64,000 bases of DNA from positions 283,500 to 347,499 of the forward strand of contig NZ_VHSF01000003.1 of the NCBI RefSeq assembly GCF_007050985.1, in the 5' to 3' direction. A program made the translations under genes and the position numbers. A model generated the notes under the pieces. The model ran no database searches. It saw nothing but the letters and a program-made list of their open reading frames with translations, and had not been told where the DNA came from. Position 1 is the first letter of the stretch, and each line of letters opens with the position of its first letter. Source of the stretch: Christiangramia sabulilitoris (lineage in GTDB: Bacteria > Bacteroidota > Bacteroidia > Flavobacteriales > Flavobacteriaceae). Below are positions 57,501 to 64,000 of this stretch, in pieces.

Positions 57501-60500
57501 ATCATCATTCTCCCTGTAGTCTATGATAAACCCTGCGTGTTCGATATTAAAATTAAGATGTACCAGTTGATCATAAACGACCTTTATCACCTCCTCCAGT
57601 TCAGAACTTTTTTGCATCCCCATGGTTCTGCTACGAACTCTTTCCAAAGCTGCCTCGATCTGGGCCTCTCTGGCCTGGGCTTCGGCTTTTTGAAGATCCA
57701 GAAAACGTCTGTAGGCTTGCTCGAATACTTTCCCAAAACGTTCCAGTATTTCCAGGTCATTTTCAGAAATAGGTTCTTCACTTACTGTCTGGAGTCCGCT
57801 ATATTCAAAAAAGGTAAAGCCTGCTACATATCTTTCCAGAGCCTTATTGGCTTCCTGAACATGCTCAGGGAATCGCCTGAATTCAGTTTCTGAATAGAGA
57901 TATTCATCATATTTTCTTTTCTCCTCACCTTCCAGGGTATATATAAATCGCTTTTTCTGAGCCTTCCAGGCATCCCACATGGCGTGATGAAAGGGATAAT
58001 CTTCAAATTTCATATAGTAAGATTCAGCATCCTTTCCTGTTTCGGGATTTGCTGCCCATACGGTATTGCTCCTATCCTTTTCATCGATAAGATTGATAAT
58101 ACAGAAGGTGAGAGTGAATTCAAGATCTGTAAACTCCTTAAGAAGCTTATCTACCACAGTAGATAACTCAGAGGAATGATGCATGGCCAGGCTGGTTGAT
58201 CTCACTCTTTCCAGAGCTGCTTCGATCTGGGCTTCCCTGGCCTGGGCTTCAGCCTTTTGGAGATCGAGGAAGCGGGTATAAGATTGTTTAAAGACACTCG
58301 AAAATCGCTTAAGAATATCAATCTCATATTGTGATAGAATCTTATTGTCTAAATCCAACACGATAATCATAAATTGATCGCTAGGTACAATCGTAATGTT
58401 TAAGGTTTCTGAATCCAAAATCTGGGCTTGAGCTACCTCAGGAATATCACGTAGCTCGGTAAGATTAAATAATGATTTATAATATTCATCCTTGGTTTTC
58501 TTATCATAACTTTCGGTAAAGACTTCGGGTTGATTAATTCGTGTATCGTACATGTCTTGACAAACGGCATTGTCAAAATACGGATGAATAAAATTTTGAA
58601 TTACCAAGCCCTGATTGTGAGATCCACAAACATAGCCGTTCATTTCTCGAGACCCAGGAATGAAAATGTTAATTGCAGTAGCTCCAGCCTTGGTTATATT
58701 AAATCCTAAGTTTTGAAATTGCTCAAATAAGACCGATACAACTTCCAGCAGTTCATTACTCTGATGCATTGCCAAACTCCTGGACCTCACTCTTTCCAGA
58801 GCCGCCTCGATCTGGGCTTCCCTGGCCTGGGCTTCAGCTTTTTGAATATCAAGGAATCGTGTATATGCTTGTTTAAAGACTTTGGTAAAGCGTTTAAATA
58901 TATCTATTGCTTCAGGATTATGTTCCAGGGTAATAAACATTAAATGACCATGAGAAAAAAAACCACAATGGGTTACCTGGAATTTAGGCAAATCAAATCC
59001 AGCTTCTACAATATTCCTCATCACCGTACCTACTACAGGAAGCTTATCCATATAACGATAGGTATTTTCAAGTGATTTGCCTTCAGATTCAAATATTAAA
59101 AATTCATCACCCCTTCTTTTAGCTTCACGAATCGTAATAAAAAATATATCTTCTGTAAGGGGAATAGGCATTGGCGTCCCAATTTTACCATCGGGCCCTG
59201 GATTGTAGCCCATAAAATAACTATCATCCTCATACCATAAACTTACTCCACAGGACCACGTGCCTATGCCCAGATTTTTAATTTGTTCAAAAAGCAATTC
59301 AGCCACTTCCCATAATTCTTCGCTTTGGTGCATTGCCATACTTCTTGAACGTACTTTTTCTAATGCGGTCTCTATCTTTGCCTCTCGTGCTTGTGCTTCA
59401 GCCTTCTTAAGATCCAGAAAACGGGTATAGGTTTGCTCAAATACTTTTCCGAAACGTTTAAAGATGTCATGAGCTTCCGGAACTTCTTCATAGGTAATAA
59501 ATAGTAAAAACCCCTTATTAAACCTCACCAGGTGATTGAACTGTCGTGTGGGCAGATCTAATCCTGCCTCCTGGAATTGCTCAAAGGTCTTTTTAAGTTC
59601 CGGCAAAGAGGTCATATAATCATAATGAGCGACCAGATCCTCACCTTCCTGCCCGTAAACAAAAAAATCCATGTTTTTAACTATCGACTCATGCCAGGGC
59701 AGCAGACTTTCATGTTCTGTTAAAGGCAGTACGAAAGGCTCCTGCAGTTCCCCTTCGCTACTCATAATACAGGTACTGGAACGATTATCTTCTGAAAGAA
59801 TATTATAACCTGCACTCCATGCCGGAATTCCCAGTTTTTGAATTTCCAGAAAAAGTATATTGGCAGCTTCAGGTAACTCCTTAGAATGCTGCATAGCCAT
59901 GGTTCGACTTCGAACCCGTTCTAAAGCTGTTTCGATCTGGGCTTCCCTGGTTTGAGCCTCCGCTTTTTTAAGATCGAGGAAACGGGTGTAGGCCTGTTCA
60001 AAAACACTCCCAAACCGTTTTAAAACATTGTTCTCATGCTCGGTGAATATCCTGCCATGATGATTAATTATAAATATGGAGGTGTTCTTAAAAACGGCAC
60101 ATGAACGGGTATATCCACCTTGGCGTGAAAAAACTTCTTTTTTATGAGAATCATCGGCATTTAAATATGGAGGGAATTTAAAAAGGTGTTCAAAAAATTC
60201 AACTTTCTCCGCCTGGCTGAATTCTTCCGTGAAAAACCCCGGGCCCTTCTTTATTCCATTAAGAAGATTTTTGTAGATAGGTTTATCTACAGGGGGCACA
60301 TGAACTTTTTGTACATAATCTGCCGTACCGCCTGCACCCCAGCACCATAGCTCATCCTGTATATCTGAATTGATCGTGATAAAAGCACCTCCGGTTAAGG
60401 AGAGTTGTAAATTAAGTAGTTCACGGTGAACCGTGTTGATGACATCCTGAAGTTCATTAGTGTGCTGCATCTCCAGAGACCTCGCTCTTACCTTTTCTAA

Positions 60501-61028
60501 CCCCATCTCAATTTGCAGTTCCCGGGATTTTTCCTCAAGCTCTTTAGTTCGTCTTTGAATAGCCTCTCTTAACTGTAAATTTTCAGCGCTAATCTGGTCG
60601 AAACCTATAGTCTCTCCTTCTTCTGCCTTGGCATCTGGAATGGAAAAATGCTGATAAATGAATTTCCAGCCATCCCTGGTTTCGTGAAGGGCGTTAGAAA
60701 ACCTGAACCTGCCATAATAGGTCCAATCTCTTTCAGCCATGAACCAGGCATCAAAAAGGTGGGTCAAAAAAATAACCTCCCCAAATTTTTCAATGGTAGT
60801 AATATTATTTCTCAGGTCTGTTTTCCCAGCAAATTGATCGGTGGTTTTCCTAAAAAATTCCGTGGTATCCTTTCGGTTAAGAAACTCTTCATTGTTGGTA
60901 GAACCAATGAAATGGTAATCATCATCAAAATATGAATCGTAGGTATCTATATCACCATTCAAATAACTATCAAGCCACTTTTGATAAATATTCAGAATCT
61001 CATTTTTCTGTATTTGAGTTATGCTCAT
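54579..61028 (-). CDS. Giant (2149 aa) histidine kinase with NTF2-like head and nine tandem sensor-like modules
   Basis: A soluble kinase with no signal peptide or membrane segment. Residues ~1-130 are NTF2/SnoaL-like (YQKWLDSYLNGDIDTYDSYF). A coiled coil then leads into nine modules of about 190 residues. Each starts with a helix like ALERVRSRSMAM, near residues 183, 373, 559, 748, 943, 1132, 1318, 1509 and 1694, and ends with FGKVFEQAYTRFLDLQKAEA. By their middles I sort them as A-B-B-A-C-A-B-B-C. They resemble GAF-type sensor domains in size and layout, but I cannot assign a family firmly. The kinase core has His1913 in [19 protein letters not shown] and [13 protein letters not shown] near 2108. 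First gene of the signalling operon; divergent from the TPR lipoprotein. Confidence 0.9.
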   Translation of the reverse strand: MSITQIQKNEILNIYQKWLDSYLNGDIDTYDSYFDDDYHFIGSTNNEEFLNRKDTTEFFRKTTDQFAGKTDLRNNITTIEKFGEVIFLTHLFDAWFMAERDWTYYGRFRFSNALHETRDGWKFIYQHFSIPDAKAEEGETIGFDQISAENLQLREAIQRRTKELEEKSRELQIEMGLEKVRARSLEMQHTNELQDVINTVHRELLNLQLSLTGGAFITINSDIQDELWCWGAGGTADYVQKVHVPPVDKPIYKNLLNGIKKGPGFFTEEFSQAEKVEFFEHLFKFPPYLNADDSHKKEVFSRQGGYTRSCAVFKNTSIFIINHHGRIFTEHENNVLKRFGSVFEQAYTRFLDLKKAEAQTREAQIETALERVRSRTMAMQHSKELPEAANILFLEIQKLGIPAWSAGYNILSEDNRSSTCIMSSEGELQEPFVLPLTEHESLLPWHESIVKNMDFFVYGQEGEDLVAHYDYMTSLPELKKTFEQFQEAGLDLPTRQFNHLVRFNKGFLLFITYEEVPEAHDIFKRFGKVFEQTYTRFLDLKKAEAQAREAKIETALEKVRSRSMAMHQSEELWEVAELLFEQIKNLGIGTWSCGVSLWYEDDSYFMGYNPGPDGKIGTPMPIPLTEDIFFITIREAKRRGDEFLIFESEGKSLENTYRYMDKLPVVGTVMRNIVEAGFDLPKFQVTHCGFFSHGHLMFITLEHNPEAIDIFKRFTKVFKQAYTRFLDIQKAEAQAREAQIEAALERVRSRSLAMHQSNELLEVVSVLFEQFQNLGFNITKAGATAINIFIPGSREMNGYVCGSHNQGLVIQNFIHPYFDNAVCQDMYDTRINQPEVFTESYDKKTKDEYYKSLFNLTELRDIPEVAQAQILDSETLNITIVPSDQFMIIVLDLDNKILSQYEIDILKRFSSVFKQSYTRFLDLQKAEAQAREAQIEAALERVRSTSLAMHHSSELSTVVDKLLKEFTDLEFTLTFCIINLIDEKDRSNTVWAANPETGKDAESYYMKFEDYPFHHAMWDAWKAQKKRFIYTLEGEEKRKYDEYLYSETEFRRFPEHVQEANKALERYVAGFTFFEYSGLQTVSEEPISENDLEILERFGKVFEQAYRRFLDLQKAEAQAREAQIEAALERVRSRTMGMQKSSELEEVIKVVYDQLVHLNFNIEHAGFIIDYRENDDMHIWLTDKNKVPAEVTVPYIDTPHWNSFLKAKKKGDNFFSNLYTYEEKNEFYRKLFEIIPGVAKETKSYYQNCKGLAISTVLMDDVGLYIENFEGEPFSEEENKTLLRFGKVFQQTYTRFRDLENAEAQTKQAHIEAALERVRSRSMGMQNSKDFSSVTTEMFNQLRNFGGDLFATGIVFCDKHKDHVEQWHSIPGAGMMSPFIVPKNLDYIHEYRYNQWKKGEELFSIEIPGDFIEQHFQDIFNLPSAQKVLRDMDENDTPMPGAPPWEIDYGASFKNGYILVSALQVFEEAHILPRFAKVFEQAYTRYLDLEKAELQAREAQVEAALERIRSRSIGMQKSEDLADLSLELVKQVQELGVSTWFCAFNIYDDEEKGSLEWGSNGQGVFPKYRTPREGIFLKYYKAGQQGQSLLVNEIGEDECPAHYEYLCSLPGVGEQLLQMKAQGISFPTSQIDHVAFFKYGYLLFITYEPVPESYEIFKRFARVFEQSYTRFLDLQKAEERAREARVETALEKVRSRTLAMEDSREFTETSMVVFEQLLELGISPNRLFIGLIDSDLAAIDAWATNEDGSRLASHFKLEATKNRAISRMLDGWKQGKTSQIIDLEGRELQDYFKYLNEELNISFQGGIEQKRRIQYLAYFSGGLIGLASGEEQDEDALELLERFAAVFNLTYIRFKDLKVAEANAIKAKQDLKEIKAARENAEKALTELQQTQKQLIQSEKMASLGELTAGIAHEIQNPLNFVNNFSEVSNELLDEIAEEIEKGDLGEVREILKDIRNNLNKINHHGKRADAIVKGMLQHSRKGNSEIEPTDLNILCDEYLRLAYHGLRARDKSFNANLETDFDPELGNVAVMAQEIGRVILNLLTNAFYAVLQKRNNTNDPLYEPKVSISTHKETNRVLIRVKDNGCGIPKKNLDKIFQPFFTTKPTGQGTGLGLSLSYDIVKAHGGVLEVKTQKNKGTTFTIIIKTNR
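55900..60510 (-). repeat. Nine-fold coding repeat (~565 bp) inside the giant kinase gene
   Basis: The linker helices between modules are conserved at DNA level. Near-identical minus-strand blocks encoding QKAEAQAREAQIEAALERVR lie near 57640, 58210 and 58795, with close variants near 55960, 56510, 57080, 59370 and 59930. The module cores differ much more. Such short identical blocks could drive gain or loss of modules by recombination. Confidence 0.7.
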
Positions 61029-61382
61029 ATTAAATAAGTTTCTGGAATTGAAGGGATGAACAATAGTTTCAGATATTAATTCCTTACCGCGATAATTAGG
61101 AAATAGAATTTCAATTAAAATTATCTGTTATTCATCGGAAATCACCAAGTTAATATACTCTATTTCAGTAAATTAAATTAACAAACAAGATGAAAAGCCT
61201 GAAAAACCATATCAGTTGCAACAAATATTTAATGGTTTGTATTTATTAAGAGAAAGAATGGAATTCCACATGGCAATTTTTAGTTAAAATTTTTTATTCC
61301 GAACCTGCTTAAAATCGCATTGTTTACTGAAAATCACTAACTTAGACAAACTAACTATTACATCAACCTTAAAATTACAACT
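61029..61382. other. 354-base divergent spacer between the giant kinase and the TPR lipoprotein
   Basis: AT-rich regulatory spacer with no gene or strong hairpin. A TTG at 61320-61322 and TAACTTAG at 61338-61345 (two bases off a good -7 box) could be a weak promoter for the lipoprotein gene. I do not see a clear promoter for the kinase operon. Confidence 0.4.
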
Positions 61383-62900
61383 ATGATTTATTTAAAAAAA
61401 CTACCAATATTCTTCATATTGGCGAGCATTTTAGCGGTTGCTTCCTGCAAGGATTCCGGCAAGGAAAGCACAGAAGCTGAATTAGAAGATGATTCTTCTA
61501 TAGTTGAATTACCTGTAAACACCGATTCTGAAGAGGCTTTAGAGGCTTTTGAAGAGGGGCTGAAATATTTTGATGAAGGTAATCAAAGAAAAGCCAGGGC
61601 TAAATTTGATGAGGCACTGGATTATGATCCTAATTTCGTTTCAGCGCAAATGTACCGGTCCTTTACTGCAAATTCTGCCAAAGACTGGGCTAACAACCGG
61701 GATAAGTTTATGGCGATGCGCGAAAAGGCAAATGAGGCAGAGGTAATGATGATGGATATGACGGAAGCCTCTATGAAAAGTGATACTGGAAAGGAATTAG
61801 AGATAAGTAAGAAAATGGTGGAAAAGTATCCTGAATCTGCCAGGGCAATGGACAACCTGGCCGTTTATTACAATAATAACGATCAGGAAGAAGTGGCAAG
61901 AGAACACTGGAAAAAAGCCCTGGAGCTAAATCCGGAATATGTTCCGGCTATGGCCAGCCTGGGAGGCTCTTATTTATTTGATACCCCTAAAGATAAAGAT
62001 CAGGCAAAGAAGTATTTTGAAATGCTGGTAGAAACAGCTCCAGATAGCCCGCGTTCACATATTCTTATGGGCGATTATTACCGGGATCAGGATCAATTAG
62101 ACCAGGCACTTGCCAGCTATGAAAAAGCAGCGTCATTAGATCCCGAAAATGAGAATGCCCTTGCAAAATCGGGTCATGCCAATTCAATATTAGGGAATTA
62201 TGAAGAAGCAAGGAAAAATTTTAAGGATGCCCGCGCAGCCAGTGAATTTGGAACCAATTTGGGTGGAGAGGCCAATACATTTGTTTATGAAGGGAATTCA
62301 AAAGATGCTTTGGCATTTCTGGAAGAAGGAACAAAATCTTTTGACACCCTGGACATACCTGAAAGCAATAAAAATATCGCTAAATACCAGGCTTCTTTTA
62401 CGGCCGCTCATATTGCCATGCACGATGGAGATTCTAAAAGACTGGAGCAGATCGTAAGTAATATGAAGCCTATTTCCAAACAATTAACCAGCGAAGCAAA
62501 CAGTCCGGTAGTAACCGCCAATCAGGAGGCAATTATGCATTATTGGGATGCCATGGTTATGGTAAGCAAAAAGAATTACCAGGAAGCGGCTAAGAAAGCT
62601 GAGATGATCAGGGAAGCGGTGAGCTCTATCAACAGTCCAAATAAGCTTGATCCCTATCACAGAGCTCTGGCTGTGATCAATTATCACATGGGGAATACAG
62701 ATAAAGCCCTGGAACACATAAAGCAAACAGACGAAGACTATATCCACGATAAATACTGGATGGCGAAAATCAATGAGAAGGCCGGAAATACAGAGGAAGC
62801 CATGGAATTATATGAAGAGATCTCTGAGGAAAGATTTAATTCTATTGAGTTTGCTCTTATTCGTGATGAAGTAAATAAAAAAGTGAATGCAGACAGTTAG
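61383..62900 (+). CDS. TPR-repeat lipoprotein
   Basis: A 505-residue periplasmic-side lipoprotein: signal MIYLKKLPIFFILASILAVA with lipobox cysteine in VASCKDS. An acidic stretch is followed by tetratricopeptide repeats through most of the protein (for example EEGLKYFDEGNQRKARAKFD near 58, VAREHWKKALELNPEYVPAM near 172 and QLDQALASYEKAASLDPENE near 240). TPR arrays bind proteins or peptides. It is divergent from the signalling operon that also contains a periplasmic TPR kinase, so a linked role is possible but is only inference. A perfect terminator follows. Confidence 0.85.
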   Translation: MIYLKKLPIFFILASILAVASCKDSGKESTEAELEDDSSIVELPVNTDSEEALEAFEEGLKYFDEGNQRKARAKFDEALDYDPNFVSAQMYRSFTANSAKDWANNRDKFMAMREKANEAEVMMMDMTEASMKSDTGKELEISKKMVEKYPESARAMDNLAVYYNNNDQEEVAREHWKKALELNPEYVPAMASLGGSYLFDTPKDKDQAKKYFEMLVETAPDSPRSHILMGDYYRDQDQLDQALASYEKAASLDPENENALAKSGHANSILGNYEEARKNFKDARAASEFGTNLGGEANTFVYEGNSKDALAFLEEGTKSFDTLDIPESNKNIAKYQASFTAAHIAMHDGDSKRLEQIVSNMKPISKQLTSEANSPVVTANQEAIMHYWDAMVMVSKKNYQEAAKKAEMIREAVSSINSPNKLDPYHRALAVINYHMGNTDKALEHIKQTDEDYIHDKYWMAKINEKAGNTEEAMELYEEISEERFNSIEFALIRDEVNKKVNADS

Positions 62901-62930
62901 AGTAAGATCTTATCTTTTTTCAAATTCAAA

Positions 62931-62961
62931 AATAACCCTCCAGTTCATGGAGGGTTATTTA
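62931..62961 (+). terminator. Intrinsic terminator of the TPR lipoprotein gene
   Basis: Perfect 12-bp stem AATAACCCTCCA (62931-62942) with TGGAGGGTTATT (62948-62959), loop of five bases. Confidence 0.85.
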
Positions 62962-63158
62962 TATTATAGTCTTAAGGTAAAATTAGAAAGCATTTTCAAT
63001 CATCTCGTTTTTATGATCAATACCAGGATCTGAAAGAACATAAGAGTAGATATCCCCCTAAATACTGACCATCACTTATAAATAGGTAAGCTATATTTAA
63101 ACCAGAAATTTAAAATGATTATTTCATTCGTTTGAGATAGTTTTCAGGATGTTATCAA

Positions 63159-63190
63159 AAAAAATGACCCCTTAAAGGCGTCATTTTTCT
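63159..63190 (-). terminator. Terminator of the 63210 gene
   Basis: On the minus strand a stem AAAATGAC/GTCATTTT with inner CCTT/AAGG pairing is followed by a T run. It lies about 20 bases beyond the stop codon. Confidence 0.75.
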
Positions 63191-63209
63191 TCAACTTAAT
63201 TAAACTAAA

Positions 63210-63944
63210 CTATTGGGATTGATTACTTAGATTTTCATTCAATTTATACACGAAGGTCCAGGTATCTTCCACTGAAGATCTGAATTTCTCCTGCATCTTT
63301 GTCGTCTTATCCTTACCATGCTTCTGCTCATAAATCTCCCATGGGCTATCCCATTCTTCGTCAAGTCCTGCAAAATTCTTATGCAGCATGGATACCATGT
63401 AGTCCGGGCCATCCGGATCACCTCCAATAAAGTCATACCAGTAACCCAGTGGTTCTCCCTTAGCTTCCTTATAGGTACTGGAAACTTCTTTCACTACATC
63501 TTTAAAATCTCTCCAGTTTTCAGTTCTGAAAAATCTTACCCAGGCCACGGTATTTCCACTGGAAGGATTCTTACTGAATTCCGGCATTGATTCTGCCATT
63601 TTATGGTCCATTTTTACCACGTAAGGGAAGACATCGGTCTGGAATATAGATTGGCAGGCGGTATCTGCACCCGTTGGTGCTTCATCCATCTCTGCCCATT
63701 TATCCATAAAAAATGTGACCGCTACCGTTCCCGTAGCTCCCTGCACACGATTCCAAACATTCCAATTATCCTTTCCGCTATTTTCGAGATAACAATCTTT
63801 CCATTTTTTCATGCCTTTCTCGAAATTCTCCCGCTCGTTCATTTTAATTTCCAACTCATACATGTGCAAGATCCTGCTTTCATCTTTTTCCTGTGTGAAT
63901 CCCAGAATTGGGAATAGTAGGATAAATACAATTAATTTCTTCAT
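63210..63944 (-). CDS. Secreted protein of unknown function
   Basis: A 244-residue protein with a signal peptide (MKKLIVFILLFPILGFTQ), so probably periplasmic or secreted. The mature part is rich in aromatic and charged residues: ERENFEKGMKKWKDCYLENS near 36, NWNVWNRVQGATGTVAVTFF near 59, and YWYDFIGGDPDGPDYMVSML near 172. Two cysteines (near 50 and 98) could pair. The pattern of MYELEIKMNERENFEKGMKK then a 'virtually repeated' second half hints at a duplicated ferredoxin-like (ABM/stress-barrel) fold, but this is tentative. I do not recognise a family. The 56 bases beyond it to the window end hold nothing clear. Confidence 0.65.
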   Translation of the reverse strand: MKKLIVFILLFPILGFTQEKDESRILHMYELEIKMNERENFEKGMKKWKDCYLENSGKDNWNVWNRVQGATGTVAVTFFMDKWAEMDEAPTGADTACQSIFQTDVFPYVVKMDHKMAESMPEFSKNPSSGNTVAWVRFFRTENWRDFKDVVKEVSSTYKEAKGEPLGYWYDFIGGDPDGPDYMVSMLHKNFAGLDEEWDSPWEIYEQKHGKDKTTKMQEKFRSSVEDTWTFVYKLNENLSNQSQ

Positions 63945-64000
63945 AATAAAATTTAGTTAATAGTTAATAGGATATTAATTTACTCATTTACAATAAATTA

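Larger units (their letters stand above)
62901..63209. other. 309-base spacer between convergent genes, with terminators at both ends
   Basis: Apart from the two terminators listed at 62931-62959 and 63159-63187, no gene, RNA or repeat is visible. Confidence 0.6.

Overview
The window looks like chromosomal DNA of a marine Flavobacteriaceae species, most like the Gramella/Christiangramia group. The grounds are Bacteroidota-typical families (DUF5686 outer-membrane protein, DUF5117/5118 met-zincin protease, DUF2141, 2TM proteins), several -7 boxes of the Bacteroidota form TAnnTTTG, and myxol/saproxanthin-type carotenoid genes. Genus and species are inference. Genes lie on both strands in short operons. 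I see no prophage, transposase or CRISPR array.

Layout. 1-4.1 kb (minus): inorganic pyrophosphatase, a DUF5686 outer-membrane protein and pyruvate dehydrogenase E1 beta. 4.4-11.3 kb (plus): EtfB/EtfA, a bifunctional nuclease, a CNT nucleoside transporter with a periplasmic extension, a YihY/BrkB membrane protein, thymidylate synthase and a TonB-C-like secreted protein. 11.8-14.2 kb: an ergothioneine operon (egtB, egtD, DUF427). 14.2-23.1 kb: a CBM48 protein, a class-V aminotransferase, a 2TM protein, folA, a fructosamine-kinase-like protein, a PNPOx-like protein, fabD, a secreted amidohydrolase, a DegT aminotransferase and waaA. 23.1-30.6 kb: small acidic lipoproteins, an XRE/S24 regulator, a P1B-4-type metal ATPase with a Fur-family regulator, and a large zinc protease. 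30.8-35.4 kb: a carotenoid cluster (DUF2141, CrtD-, CruF-, CrtY- and CrtA-like).

36.9-42.4 kb is the accessory part. It holds a two-gene McrBC-like (type IV restriction) system, then tandem repeats that carry pieces of the neighbouring tRNA-Leu interrupted by an 18-bp palindrome, then tRNA-Leu(UAA) and tRNA-Gly(GCC), then a second, 78-bp tandem array next to mutS. 42.4-49.1 kb holds mutS, a membrane protein, an ABC exporter and an M24 peptidase lipoprotein.

49.3-61.0 kb (minus) is the most unusual locus: five tightly packed signalling genes. In transcription order they are a 2149-aa soluble histidine kinase with an NTF2-like head and nine tandem copies of a ~190-aa sensor-like module, a TPR histidine kinase with almost the same kinase core, an NTF2-like histidine kinase, a single-domain response regulator, and a response regulator fused to a class III (IIIb-like) adenylate cyclase. 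It looks like a many-input phosphorelay ending in cAMP. A divergent TPR lipoprotein and an unrecognised secreted protein close the window.
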